Made by a program: the position numbers and the translations under genes. Below the pieces are notes generated by a model. The model saw only the letters and a program-made list of their open reading frames with translations. It did no database searches and was not told the origin of the DNA. Of a DNA stretch of 45,251 nucleotides, positions 26,053-34,358 are shown piece after piece. The first letter of the stretch is position 1. Each line of letters opens with the position of its first letter. This DNA comes from Nostoc sp. UCD121 (GTDB lineage Bacteria; Cyanobacteriota; Cyanobacteriia; Cyanobacteriales; Nostocaceae): positions 1 to 45,251 of the forward strand of contig NZ_JACKZS010000038.1 of NCBI RefSeq assembly GCF_014222285.1. Direction: 5' to 3'.

Positions 26053-27435
26053 TTAGGAACCTACTAAATTTTCTATAGTATCAGGATCATTTGGTAATGC
26101 GGCTGTTAAAACTTCGCTACCTTCTGCGGTAACTAAAACATCATCTTCGATGCGGATTCCGCGCACATCGGCAAATTCGGTTAAACGTTGCCAGTTCACC
26201 ACATTCTGATATTTTGAGCGAACATTGGCATCATTTAAAATTGCTGGTACTTGATAAAAACCAGGTTCAATTGTAACTAACATTCCTGGACGCAAAGGAC
26301 GATTTAAACGAAGGTAGCCTAAGCCAAAGCGATCGCTCCTTTTCCGTCCTTCTTCATACCCTGCTAAATCTCCCAAATCTTCCATATCATGGACATCTAA
26401 ACCCAGTAGATGACCAATACCATGAGGGAAAAACAGCGCGTGGGCATCCATCTCTACTAAATCTTGGGGATTCCCTTGGAAAATGCCTAACTCTACTAAA
26501 CCTTCAGCTATAACTGTGGCAGCTAATAGATGAATATCCTCATACTCTACACCAGGCTGTATTCTGGCAATGCAAGCATCATGAGCGGCCAGCACTACAT
26601 CATAAATATCTCTCTGGGTAGATGAAAACTTGCCGGAAACTGGCCATGTGCGAGTGACATCACCTGCCCAACCCATCTCAGTTTCAGCGCCAACATCGGC
26701 AAGTAGTAAATCACCTGGTTGCAAGGGGTGGTGATAGTGTTCGTTATGCAAAACTTCGCCGTGAACGGTGACAATACTGTTGTAAGAGGTGGTCATATTG
26801 TGGGCAATAATTACCCCTTCCATCGCGGCGCGAACTTCTGCTTCTAGTTTGGCTTGAGGTGTTGCTGCCATCCCAGCTTTGTGTGCTTCAACAGTTACAG
26901 CAGCAGCTTTTCGCAACTCGGTTAATGCAGCTTCATCGTGAGTGAGGCGGATAGAAGCGATCGCTTTCGCTAAATCTAAATCAATTCCTTGGGGAGGACT
27001 TTGGGGTAAAACCCATCTATTTAATAGCTGCGATTGTTGCGTCCATGTCGCTGCATCTTGTACGGCAAGTGTAACAGCATCTTCTACCCAAGACTCTAAT
27101 TCTGCCATTGGCCTTGCCACATCTGCCCCAATCTTCTGGGCTATTTCATTGCGCGTTGGCATTTCTCCATGCCAAAGGGCGCTACTGGGCGATGGATCGT
27201 CCATGAATAGTTCTAGCCTGCCGGCTTCTAAACGAATTGCTGCATTTGATAATGGCAGTCCGGCAAAATAGAGGAAATGACTGTTGGCGCGAAATGGAAA
27301 AGGATTTGCTGGAAAGTTGCGGGGACTGTTGCTACCTGACCACAGAATTACGGGAAATTTAATGAAGTTTGCTAGTTTTTGCCGTCGGAGGCGTAAACAA
27401 TCGGCGAAGGAAGTAGAAGTTTGAGGGATAAGCAT
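26053..27435 (-). CDS. pepP: Xaa-Pro aminopeptidase (M24B)
   Basis: 460 residues. Removes N-terminal residues that precede proline. The N-terminal AMP_N domain (about 1-130) is followed by the pita-bread catalytic domain. The metal ligands can be placed: first Asp in LLLADVGAETEMGWAGD, second in GDVTRTWPVSGKF, His in FFPHGIGHLLGLDVHD, Glu in TIEPGFY and Glu in GIRIEDDVLVT. It should be cytosolic and dinuclear (Mn). Not in an operon: the next minus-strand gene upstream begins about 280 bp away. Confidence 0.96.
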   Translation of the reverse strand: MLIPQTSTSFADCLRLRRQKLANFIKFPVILWSGSNSPRNFPANPFPFRANSHFLYFAGLPLSNAAIRLEAGRLELFMDDPSPSSALWHGEMPTRNEIAQKIGADVARPMAELESWVEDAVTLAVQDAATWTQQSQLLNRWVLPQSPPQGIDLDLAKAIASIRLTHDEAALTELRKAAAVTVEAHKAGMAATPQAKLEAEVRAAMEGVIIAHNMTTSYNSIVTVHGEVLHNEHYHHPLQPGDLLLADVGAETEMGWAGDVTRTWPVSGKFSSTQRDIYDVVLAAHDACIARIQPGVEYEDIHLLAATVIAEGLVELGIFQGNPQDLVEMDAHALFFPHGIGHLLGLDVHDMEDLGDLAGYEEGRKRSDRFGLGYLRLNRPLRPGMLVTIEPGFYQVPAILNDANVRSKYQNVVNWQRLTEFADVRGIRIEDDVLVTAEGSEVLTAALPNDPDTIENLVGS

Positions 27436-27469
27436 AAATGGAAACCCAAGGTTATAGTTTTGCCTTTAT

Positions 27470-27718
27470 TTAGTCGTTATCTTCTTTATCGTCATCGTCT
27501 TTGCGATTTTTGCGATCGCCATCATCATCATCATCATCTTTGCGATTTTTGCGATCGCCATCATCATCATTGTCGTTCTGGTTAGGTTGCAGAACTGGTT
27601 TTTGTTGCTCAGTTGGTGCAAGTGGCTGTGGTACTTCAACAGCACAACTAACTAATCCTCCAGAAATTAGCGCTAAGTTGACAGCAGCAAAGATGCTTCT
27701 GAAGATTTTTATGCTCAT
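27470..27718 (-). CDS. Small Asp-rich lipoprotein with tandem repeats
   Basis: 82 residues from the ATG at 27716-27718 (an upstream in-frame start at 27739 would add 7). Residues 1-24 are a lipoprotein signal with a lipobox (GGLVSC). A Pro/Gln-rich linker is followed by a very acidic tail with two copies of GDRKNRKDDDDDD (about 37-nt DNA units, each containing HIP1, TTTGCGATCGCC). The tail could bind calcium or other cations, but no EF-hand-like spacing is seen. It is likely surface- or membrane-anchored. Function unknown. Confidence 0.7.
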   Translation of the reverse strand: MSIKIFRSIFAAVNLALISGGLVSCAVEVPQPLAPTEQQKPVLQPNQNDNDDDGDRKNRKDDDDDDGDRKNRKDDDDKEDND

Positions 27719-27808
27719 GTTTCGGTTTTCCTTGAACATTTACCCTAGTTTGTGGAGATTGTATTCCTAATTTATAAGGTACTGTATATGGCGATTTCCA
27801 TTTTGATT

Positions 27809-27926
27809 AGGACTTACGCAAAACTACACGCGGTAGAGGCAATACCCTGCGGGAAGCCGCTTTGCGTCTACATGAATTGCCTCTACCGAAGAATAAAGGT
27901 TTGGGCTATTTTATTGCGTAAGTCCT
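27809..27926. mobile_element. MITE-like element with nested inverted repeats
   Basis: 118 bp bounded by perfect 13-bp inverted ends AGGACTTACGCAA and TTGCGTAAGTCCT. Inside there is a second inverted pair, CGGTAGAGGCAAT and ATTGCCTCTACCG. Between them lies a 39-bp sequence that recurs at 40341-40379 on the other strand. No transposase gene and no clear target duplication. AGGACTTACGCA ends are familiar from Nostocales insertion sequences, so it may be moved in trans; that link is from memory. Confidence 0.65.
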
Positions 27927-28203
27927 GTTGCTGTAACAGCATGGCTGTCTGTCCTTATGAACCACTGACTGTATTTCACATCGAGAATCCCTATAGACTA
28001 ATACGCTTGGGTTAAAGCTATAAATTTTTGTCTTTGGAACAAGGCGCAGAGGGTAGATACACAGAGAAACAATAAATGCTTAAATGAATTTTAGTGCGCT
28101 ATAGGCGCGTAGCAATAGGCTTAAAAATAATGTTAATTAGTTGCATAAATCTCTAACACACTCCTGATAAGTATATTGCTGTCTAATTTTTAAGGTGACT
28201 CTA
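27927..28203. other. Intergenic, no gene seen
   Basis: Between the element and the PhzF-family gene. It includes AAGGCGCAGAGGGTAGATACACAG, a piece like dispersed cyanobacterial repeat sequence. The stretch nearest to 28204 is AT-rich and probably carries the promoter. Confidence 0.35.
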
Positions 28204-29010
28204 ATGGGACAAATCATTACTCAGGTTGATGCTTTTACCAATAGACCTTTCGCAGGAAATCCTGCTGCTGTCTGTGTTTTGCCTACTCGCCAAAATGAAC
28301 GCTGGATGCAAAATGTAGCGCAGGAGATGAATTTATCTGAGACAGCTTTTCTATTTAGACAGGATGATGGCTTCAATCTGCGTTGGTTTACGCCAACGAT
28401 AGAAGTGCCTCTTTGTGGTCACGCAACCTTAGCTAGTGCCCATGTACTTTGGTCAGAGGGGCATTTGTCGCAGAATGAAGTTGCGCGGTTCTACACCAAA
28501 AGCGGATTGCTGATTGCTAAATTGCAAGATGAGTGGATTGAGTTAGATTTTCCTGTTAATCATTCACAAGAAACAATTGCCCCGCGAGAACTTAAGGCTG
28601 CTTTGGGTGTACCTTACAAATCCGTTTTCTTAAATTCTTTTGGCTATTTAGTGGAATTGGAATCTGAAGATTTGGTACGGCAAGTACAGCCAAATTTTCA
28701 AATATTAAAAACTTTGCCTATTTCTGAGATCATTGTCACCAGCTCCACCGACTCTGATTCTGAATATGATTTCGTCTCTCGTTTATTTGCACCAGGTTTA
28801 GGAATTGATGAAGACCCTGTAACTGGTGCTACCCATTGCTGTCTTGCACCCTTCTGGCGCGATCGCTTACACAAAGATGAGTTATTGGCTTATCAAGCAT
28901 CTCGTCGCGGTGGAGTGGTAAAAGTACGCTATACCGGAGGCGATCGCGTTTTTCTCGCCGGACAAGCAGTAACTGTTCTGCGAGGTGAGTTATTTACCAC
29001 TTTATTCTAA
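28204..29010 (+). CDS. PhzF family protein (isomerase-like)
   Basis: 268 residues from ATG 28204 (a GTG at 28195 would add 3). Diaminopimelate-epimerase fold with two similar halves. The N-terminal QVDAFTNRPFAGNPAAVC, the catalytic Glu at about E46 in MNLSETAFL, the FTPTIEVPLCGHATLASAHVL block and the FAPGLGIDEDPVTGATHCCLAPFW block are diagnostic. Most such proteins have unknown metabolic substrates; a phenazine pathway is not implied, because no other phz genes are near. Stands alone. Fairly normal length. Confidence 0.94.
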   Translation: MGQIITQVDAFTNRPFAGNPAAVCVLPTRQNERWMQNVAQEMNLSETAFLFRQDDGFNLRWFTPTIEVPLCGHATLASAHVLWSEGHLSQNEVARFYTKSGLLIAKLQDEWIELDFPVNHSQETIAPRELKAALGVPYKSVFLNSFGYLVELESEDLVRQVQPNFQILKTLPISEIIVTSSTDSDSEYDFVSRLFAPGLGIDEDPVTGATHCCLAPFWRDRLHKDELLAYQASRRGGVVKVRYTGGDRVFLAGQAVTVLRGELFTTLF

Positions 29011-29033
29011 GTAAAACAACAGCATTTACTGTG

Positions 29034-29191
29034 AAATGTTATTGTTATTTGAGGCAATGCCATTGTTAGTCAATACAATGGCATTATTATTTGATGCAAT
29101 AGCATTGTCATTCAATACAATGGCATTGCTAGTCGATACAATAGCATTGTCGGTTGATGCAATAGCATTGTCAGTCAATACAATGGCATTG
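29034..29191. repeat. 21-bp tandem array of 11-bp palindromic units
   Basis: Starting at 29055 there are six full 21-bp units plus a last half unit: each has an 11-bp near-palindrome (CAATGCCATTG, CAATGGCATTA, CAATAGCATTG and similar, 7 in all) and a 10-bp spacer (TTAGTCAATA, TTATTTGATG, TCATTCAATA and similar). A degenerate extra unit begins at 29034. The period equals two turns of B-DNA. It lies between the PhzF gene and the DUF4332 gene. The minus strand is free of stops through the array but has no start codon. Confidence 0.85.
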
Positions 29192-29359
29192 CAGTAAGTT
29201 ACATTTAGATGTGAAACATTCCCGCAGAGTAGCAGGAAAAAACGCCAAAATTATAAGGTTTAAATACCCGACTTTGAAGAGGATGAGGGTATCTTGTTCT
29301 TCATGAATGATTTAGGATGGCTGTAGACGTAAGTGAAGAAGCCTATATTTAGTTTTAAA

Positions 29360-29806
29360 ATGTCTACTAAAAATACAAATAATCGAAATCTGTTCGCATC
29401 TCGTGACTGGCCAATCGAGCAATTACCTGGACTGAGCCACGACGAACAATCACAACTGCAAAATTGTGGGATTACTAGCACAGTAGCGCTAGTCAAACAA
29501 GGAAAGACTCTAGAGGCACGGTTAGCGTTAGCAAATAAATTACAAATTCATCTTCAGTATGTAAATAAATGGATGGCTTTAGCTGACTTAGCGCGTATTC
29601 CCAGCGTAGGCGTGCAATATTGTGGTTTATTGCTCCACGCAGGTATTGGTTCTGTGGCACAGTTGGCACAGACTCCCACTCACCGATTGCACCAACAAAT
29701 TATGCGCTTGCAAGTAGCAACAATGCAGCGACGAGATTTGTGTCCAGCAATTGAGCTAGTACAACAGTGGAGTCAGCAAGCGAAAATAGTGTTGAATGGT
29801 AAGTAG
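29360..29806 (+). CDS. DUF4332 domain protein (helix-hairpin-helix type)
   Basis: 148 residues from ATG 29360 (MSTKNTNNRN); an upstream in-frame start at 29333 would add 9. Two helix-hairpin-helix-like units can be seen: IEQLPGLSHDEQSQLQNCGITSTVALVKQG and LARIPSVGVQYCGLLLHAGIGSVAQLAQTP. This pattern fits DUF4332, related to HhH modules that bind DNA non-specifically; the exact role is unknown. The 21-bp repeat array lies about 170 bp upstream. It is convergent with the TetR gene. Confidence 0.85.
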   Translation: MSTKNTNNRNLFASRDWPIEQLPGLSHDEQSQLQNCGITSTVALVKQGKTLEARLALANKLQIHLQYVNKWMALADLARIPSVGVQYCGLLLHAGIGSVAQLAQTPTHRLHQQIMRLQVATMQRRDLCPAIELVQQWSQQAKIVLNGK

Positions 29807-29866
29807 GGAATGGGGAATGGGGGGAAGTTACAGTAAGTTTTTCCCCAATGCCCAATGCCCAATCTC
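29806..29866. terminator. Inverted heptamer repeats between convergent genes
   Basis: GGGAATGGGGAATGGGG on the left and CCCCAATGCCCAATGCCCAAT on the right, separated by about 20 nt, can fold into a long imperfect hairpin. These are STRR-type repeats. The placement between the ends of the DUF4332 and TetR genes suggests a bidirectional transcription stop. Confidence 0.5.
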
Positions 29867-30481
29867 CTAATCTTTAACCAAGACACCATTGAGGAAAATA
29901 TCAGCTAGTCCTTCGGCCATTTCTTGCATTTGTTGGGGGGAAGCGTCAGGTTCGATAATGGTGTTGTTAGAAAAACCTGCGATCGCAAACATTCCTAAGA
30001 AAACTTTCGCAACTAGCTTTGCATCGGTTTTGCGATAAATGCCTTTATCCATTGCTGTTTGAAAGAATGCTTCGCCCACATCGGTCATTTTGGTAATGAC
30101 TTCTAATTGAATGCGATCGCGCAAATCGGGGTGAAACTGCACTTCCATAAAACAAACGCGCATCAAATCGGCATTTTTTTGAAAGTTCCACATCCGGCGA
30201 CGCATCACTTGAGCTACAGCTTTATAGCTGCCCATTTCACTTAATTCTGTTAGCAAATCTGTTAAAATTTCTACCCAGCCACTCGTGGCTACTTCTACTA
30301 AAATTGCTTTTTTATTGGGAAAATGACGAAATAGAGTGCCTTCAGCTACACCTGCCGCCTGCGCTAAATCACGGGTGGTAGTGCCGTCAAATCCCTGAGA
30401 GGCGAACAACCTTTGTGCTGCCTGTAAAATCCGGGTGCGCGTCTGAGCCTCTGAAGGTGGGGAAGAATTAAAAACTCGCAT
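29867..30481 (-). CDS. TetR family transcriptional regulator
   Basis: 204 residues. N-terminal TetR helix-turn-helix: RTRILQAAQRLFASQGFDGTTTRDLAQAAGVAEGTLFRHFPNKKAIL region (about residues 15-60), followed by an all-helical ligand-binding domain. Target and ligand are unknown. It is divergent to the M16 protease pair whose first start is about 150 bp away, so that pair is a candidate target. Confidence 0.94.
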   Translation of the reverse strand: MRVFNSSPPSEAQTRTRILQAAQRLFASQGFDGTTTRDLAQAAGVAEGTLFRHFPNKKAILVEVATSGWVEILTDLLTELSEMGSYKAVAQVMRRRMWNFQKNADLMRVCFMEVQFHPDLRDRIQLEVITKMTDVGEAFFQTAMDKGIYRKTDAKLVAKVFLGMFAIAGFSNNTIIEPDASPQQMQEMAEGLADIFLNGVLVKD

Positions 30482-30630
30482 AACAGTTATGGTGAAATGT
30501 GCGGAACACGATTTGTAGCATTATTGTCTAACGTCAAGTAAAAAAGCTCAACAAGCTTAATACAAGATTAACGTCCTTTTGCTAAGTATCCTGTTTCTCA
30601 GGTAGTGTAACTTTATCTTAATTTTTGCTT

Positions 30631-32229
30631 ATGAACCAGATCAGTCGGTCAATTTTGGATTTATTACGGCGGTTGTTTGTCACTTTGTTGGCTTTGATCG
30701 TTTTCTGGTGGGGATTACTACCAGAAATTGCTCTGGCTCAAACTCAAACTGCACCTCCTCAAGAAACCAAAACTCAAACTCCACCAGTTCAAAGTTCAAT
30801 CCAACCTTATCTGGATCGAGTCATTAAACAGTTAACGGAGTTTCGCCTCGACAATGGTCTAAAATTCCTTGTCTTAGAACGGCATCAAGCGCCTGTGGTT
30901 TCCTTCCTGACTTATGCAAATGTTGGTGGTGTGGATGAGCCAGATGGTAAAACTGGTGTAGCTCACTTTCTAGAACATTTGGCGTTTAAAGGTACAACGC
31001 GCATTGGTACACAAGACTACAAAGCAGAAAAACCGTTACTAGAGAGATTGCAGCAGTTAGATACTCTAATTAAAGCAGCGAAAGCCGATGGCAAAAAAGA
31101 TGAGGTTGCGCGGTTAGAAACTGAGTTTAAGCAAGTAGAATCACAAGCAGGTAAGCTTGTCAAGCAAAATGAATTGGGACAAATTGTCGAACAAGCGGGA
31201 GGTGTGGGTTTAAATGCCAATACTTCAACCGAAGCTACTCGTTATTTTTACAGCTTTCCTGCCAATAAGCTGGAACTGTGGATGTCGTTGGAGTCGGAAC
31301 GATTTCTCGATCCGGTAATTCGTCGTGAGTTTTATAAAGAGAAAGATGTAATTTTAGAAGAACGACGGATGCGGATAGAGAATTCACCCATTGGACAAAT
31401 GGTGGAAAAATTTGTCGATACTGCTTATAAAGTCCATCCATACAAGCGTCCAGTGATTGGTTATGACCAAGATATCCGCAATTTGACACCAGATGATGTC
31501 CAGAATTTCTTTAATACTCACTACGTACCAAGTAATTTAGCGATCGCTATTGTCGGAGATGTTAACCCGGCTGAGGTGAAAAAACTAGCGCAAACTTATT
31601 TTGGCCGCTATAAAGCAAAAACCAAAGCTGTTGAACAAATTCCAGTGGAACCGCCACAAAAACAAACACGGGAAGTTACTTTACAACTACCTTCTCAACC
31701 CTGGTATTTAGAAGGTTATCATCGTCCGGCAGTTACTCATCCAGATAATGCAACCTATGAAATCATTGGCAGTTTATTAAGTGATGGACGCACGTCGCGC
31801 TTGTATAAGTCTTTGGTAGAAAAACAGCGTTTGGCGTTAAATGCTCAAGGTTACAGTGGATTTCCTGGAGATAAATACCCAAACCTGATATTTTTCTATG
31901 CTCTCACGGCTCCTGGTCATACAGTTGATGAAGTGGCAGTGGCTTTGCGCCAAGAAATTGACAAATTAAAAACTGAGCCTGTAGCGGCAGTTGATTTGGA
32001 ACGGGTGAAAACCCAAGCACGGGCGGGTTTGTTACGTACTCTCGATTCAAATATGGGGATGGCTCAACAATTGTTGGAATATGAGGTGAAAACTGGCTCT
32101 TGGCGGAATTTGTTTAAGCAGTTGGATGATATTTCGGCGGTAACGACGGCTGATATCCAAAGAGTGGCGAAGGAGACTTTTACGCCGGGGAATCGCACGA
32201 TTGGGAAGTTGCTGTCGAAAGAAGGATGA
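30631..32229 (+). CDS. M16 family zinc protease, catalytic subunit
   Basis: 532 residues from ATG 30631 (a TTG at 30625 would add 2). A signal peptide or N-terminal anchor is seen at about 8-38 (ILDLLRRLFVTLLALIVFWWGLLPEIALA). The inverted zinc motif HFLEH is at about 112-116 in GVAHFLEHLAFKGT, with the distal Glu in VILEERRMRIEN. The spacer between these carries a helical insertion rich in Lys/Glu (about 130-175). It acts outside the cytoplasm, probably as a heterodimer with the next gene product. The stop overlaps the next ATG (ATGA). Confidence 0.94.
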   Translation: MNQISRSILDLLRRLFVTLLALIVFWWGLLPEIALAQTQTAPPQETKTQTPPVQSSIQPYLDRVIKQLTEFRLDNGLKFLVLERHQAPVVSFLTYANVGGVDEPDGKTGVAHFLEHLAFKGTTRIGTQDYKAEKPLLERLQQLDTLIKAAKADGKKDEVARLETEFKQVESQAGKLVKQNELGQIVEQAGGVGLNANTSTEATRYFYSFPANKLELWMSLESERFLDPVIRREFYKEKDVILEERRMRIENSPIGQMVEKFVDTAYKVHPYKRPVIGYDQDIRNLTPDDVQNFFNTHYVPSNLAIAIVGDVNPAEVKKLAQTYFGRYKAKTKAVEQIPVEPPQKQTREVTLQLPSQPWYLEGYHRPAVTHPDNATYEIIGSLLSDGRTSRLYKSLVEKQRLALNAQGYSGFPGDKYPNLIFFYALTAPGHTVDEVAVALRQEIDKLKTEPVAAVDLERVKTQARAGLLRTLDSNMGMAQQLLEYEVKTGSWRNLFKQLDDISAVTTADIQRVAKETFTPGNRTIGKLLSKEG

Positions 32230-33791
32230 AAAACGAACCGCAAAGGGCGCAAAGGGCGCTAAGGAAGAAAGATATGCAGAGATATAAGGTGAAGGGTAAA
32301 AGGCGGATGGGGTTGAAAATAAAGAATGGAAAGGGGTTAATTTATGCTTTGGTTGCTGTTTTTGCGTGTTTACTTTTAACTTGTAATTTTTCTTTGGCGG
32401 CGACGACTGAGGCAAAGCATTATAGTGAGTTGCAGTTGCCACCGCTACCTGAGATTAAGATACCCAAGTATGAGCGGTTTGTTCTCCAAAATGGCTTGGT
32501 TGTCTATTTGATGGAGGATCACGAATTGCCGTTGGTAAATGGGACGGCATTTGTGCGGACAGGAAATCGCTTGGAACCAATGGAGAAAGTTGGGTTAGCT
32601 GGTTTTACGGGCGCAGTGATGCGAACTGGGGGAACTAAGCAACATTCGGCTGATGAACTCAATGAGATGTTGGAACAACGGGCGGCATCTGTAGAAGCTA
32701 GTATTGGTGAAGGTTCTGGTAGTGCTAGCTTTGATGCCCTGAGTGAAGATTTAGAAACGGTGTTTGGGCTATTTGCCGAGGTGCTGCGATCGCCAGCATT
32801 TGCTCAAGAAAAGCTAGACTTGGCGAAAACTCAAGCCAAAGGTGGTATTGCTCGTCGCAATGACAATCCAGATGGGATTGCGACTAGAGAATTTAAGAAA
32901 TTGATCTATGGGAAAGATAGTCCATACTCTCGCACCATAGAGTATGCAACGGTGGATAAAGTTGAGCGTGAGGATTTGCTCAATTTTTATCAGCAATATT
33001 TCCACCCCAATAATATAATTTTGGGGATTGTGGGGGATTTTGACTCTAAGAAAATGCGATCGCTCATTCAAGCTAAGTTTGGCGACTGGAATCGCAATCC
33101 AGGTATTGCGAAACCCAAATTACCATCGGTTTCGCCAGCTAATACAGGTGGAGTGTTTTTTGTCAATCAGCCACAATTAACCCAAAGTAGTGTGCTTATC
33201 GGCCATTTAGGCGGACGGTTTGACAGCCCCGATTATGCGGCGCTGGATGTATTGAATGGGGTGTTAAATGGATTTGGTGGACGATTATTTAATGAATTGC
33301 GATCGCGCCAAGGTTTAGCTTACTCTGTCTATGGCGAGTGGAGCCCCCGCTACGATTATCCTGGGATGTTTATTGCTGGTGGACAAACGCGATCGGATGC
33401 TACGGTGCAGTTTGTCAAAGCCTTACAAGCTGAAATTAAACGCATTCAAACTCAAAGAGTGCCAGCAAAAGAACTGGCTTTTGCCAAAGAATCTACACTC
33501 AACTCCTTTGTATTCAACTTTCAAGATCCTAGCCAAACCTTATCAAGGTTGATGCGATACGAATATTACGGCTATCCGGCTGATTTTCTCTTTCGCTATC
33601 AAAAAGCCGTTGCTGGCACCACAGCTGCTGACGTGCAACGGGTAGCGCGAGAATACCTCAAGCCAGAAAAGCTTGTGACTCTAGTGGTGGGGAATCAAAC
33701 CGCCATTCAACCACCATTGACGCAGCTAGCAGCAACGGTGACACCAATAGATGTAACGATTCCTGGTTCGCAACCACAGGCGAAGAATTAA
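32226..33791 (+). CDS. M16 family protein, non-catalytic partner
   Basis: 521 residues if started at the overlapping ATG 32226. The ATG at 32274 has a better Shine-Dalgarno (AAGGAAG 6 nt before it) and would give 505 residues. A signal segment follows (YALVAVFACLLLTCNFSLAA). The usual HxxEH is missing; the equivalent part reads GLAGFTGAVMRTGGTKQ, so it is the inactive subunit, as in other M16 pairs. It has the R..Y substrate-binding pair region (RQGLAYSVYGEW). Four-nt overlap with the active subunit supports a complex. The first 16 codons of the long form lie in a repeat-like CGCAAAGGGCGCAAAGGGC sequence. Confidence 0.92.
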   Translation: MKNEPQRAQRALRKKDMQRYKVKGKRRMGLKIKNGKGLIYALVAVFACLLLTCNFSLAATTEAKHYSELQLPPLPEIKIPKYERFVLQNGLVVYLMEDHELPLVNGTAFVRTGNRLEPMEKVGLAGFTGAVMRTGGTKQHSADELNEMLEQRAASVEASIGEGSGSASFDALSEDLETVFGLFAEVLRSPAFAQEKLDLAKTQAKGGIARRNDNPDGIATREFKKLIYGKDSPYSRTIEYATVDKVEREDLLNFYQQYFHPNNIILGIVGDFDSKKMRSLIQAKFGDWNRNPGIAKPKLPSVSPANTGGVFFVNQPQLTQSSVLIGHLGGRFDSPDYAALDVLNGVLNGFGGRLFNELRSRQGLAYSVYGEWSPRYDYPGMFIAGGQTRSDATVQFVKALQAEIKRIQTQRVPAKELAFAKESTLNSFVFNFQDPSQTLSRLMRYEYYGYPADFLFRYQKAVAGTTAADVQRVAREYLKPEKLVTLVVGNQTAIQPPLTQLAATVTPIDVTIPGSQPQAKN

Positions 33792-33815
33792 TCCAAATTG
33801 CGATCGTAACGATAA

Positions 33816-33843
33816 GTAGAGACGCGATAAATCGCGTCTCTAC
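33816..33843. terminator. Strong hairpin downstream of the M16 pair
   Basis: Perfect 12-bp arms GTAGAGACGCGA and TCGCGTCTCTAC with a TAAA loop, 25 nt past the stop. This palindrome type is a dispersed Nostocales repeat. It may stop transcription but lacks a long T-run. Confidence 0.55.
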
Positions 33844-34052
33844 TCATTTAGAAAGACAAACAAGTTCAGAATATAAATCATCGCTTTTAAAGACGAAAAT
33901 CCTTTAGTTATGTCTTGAAAATTAGCCTTAAAAAGTTAAATGACTAAGATTTTATTGCAAAATACAAGTGATGGAGTCTGGATTTTTAGCTTAATGTTAT
34001 CTCAGACTAGATCAATTAATATCACTAGATTTTGTGAGGTATATCAATAGTC

Positions 34053-34286
34053 ATGATCTTAATATCTAACCTGCATCCTAATAGTGACGTGAATCTGCTC
34101 ACCGAACTAACCGATTGGGAAATGAGAACTGTAGAAGGTGGAAGAAGAAGAAGATCGAGAAGAGACGATGAAGATACTTCTGGCACGCTTTCAACAGAAA
34201 ATATACAAGAGACTGTTAATAATTGGTTAAGCAACATAGAACAGCAAATAGTAGACCTACGACAACAACTGACTGATTTACAATAA
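34053..34286 (+). CDS. Small protein with GG-type leader and Arg-rich block (putative RiPP precursor)
   Basis: 77 residues. The N-terminus resembles a double-glycine leader: LLTELTDWEMRTVEGG (residues about 14-30), with acidic/Leu pattern and GG end. After it comes RRRRSRRDDEDTSG and a helical tail with heptad-like Leu (NWLSNIEQQIVDLRQQLTDLQ). No Cys. Its length and leader fit peptide precursors of the bacteriocin/RiPP group, but the charged core is unusual, and it could instead be a small helical protein. A strong terminator follows at 34321, so it is its own transcript, separate from the peptide array downstream. Confidence 0.5.
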   Translation: MILISNLHPNSDVNLLTELTDWEMRTVEGGRRRRSRRDDEDTSGTLSTENIQETVNNWLSNIEQQIVDLRQQLTDLQ

Positions 34287-34320
34287 TTTTGAGCAATAAG
34301 AATTTTATAGCCATTAGGCT

Positions 34321-34358
34321 CGTGCGCTCTTGATTAATCAAGAGCGCACGATTTTTTT
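34321..34358 (+). terminator. Rho-independent terminator
   Basis: Perfect palindrome with 15-nt arms (CGTGCGCTCTTGATT and AATCAAGAGCGCACG; realistic stem about 13 bp) followed by ATTTTTTTG. It ends the transcript of the gene at 34053, 35 nt past its stop. Confidence 0.92.

Noticed and set aside
28204..29010. Phenazine biosynthesis gene
   Set aside because: Only the PhzF fold is present; no other phz genes are near, and most PhzF relatives have other roles.
29034..29191. CRISPR array
   Set aside because: Repeats are 11 bp with 10-bp similar spacers; no unique spacers and no cas genes.
29034..29200. Stop-free minus-strand frame through the 21-bp array, reading as heptapeptide repeats like NAIVLTD
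   Set aside because: No start codon was found in frame and a TAA lies upstream; the open frame follows from the 21-bp (7-codon) period rather than from coding.
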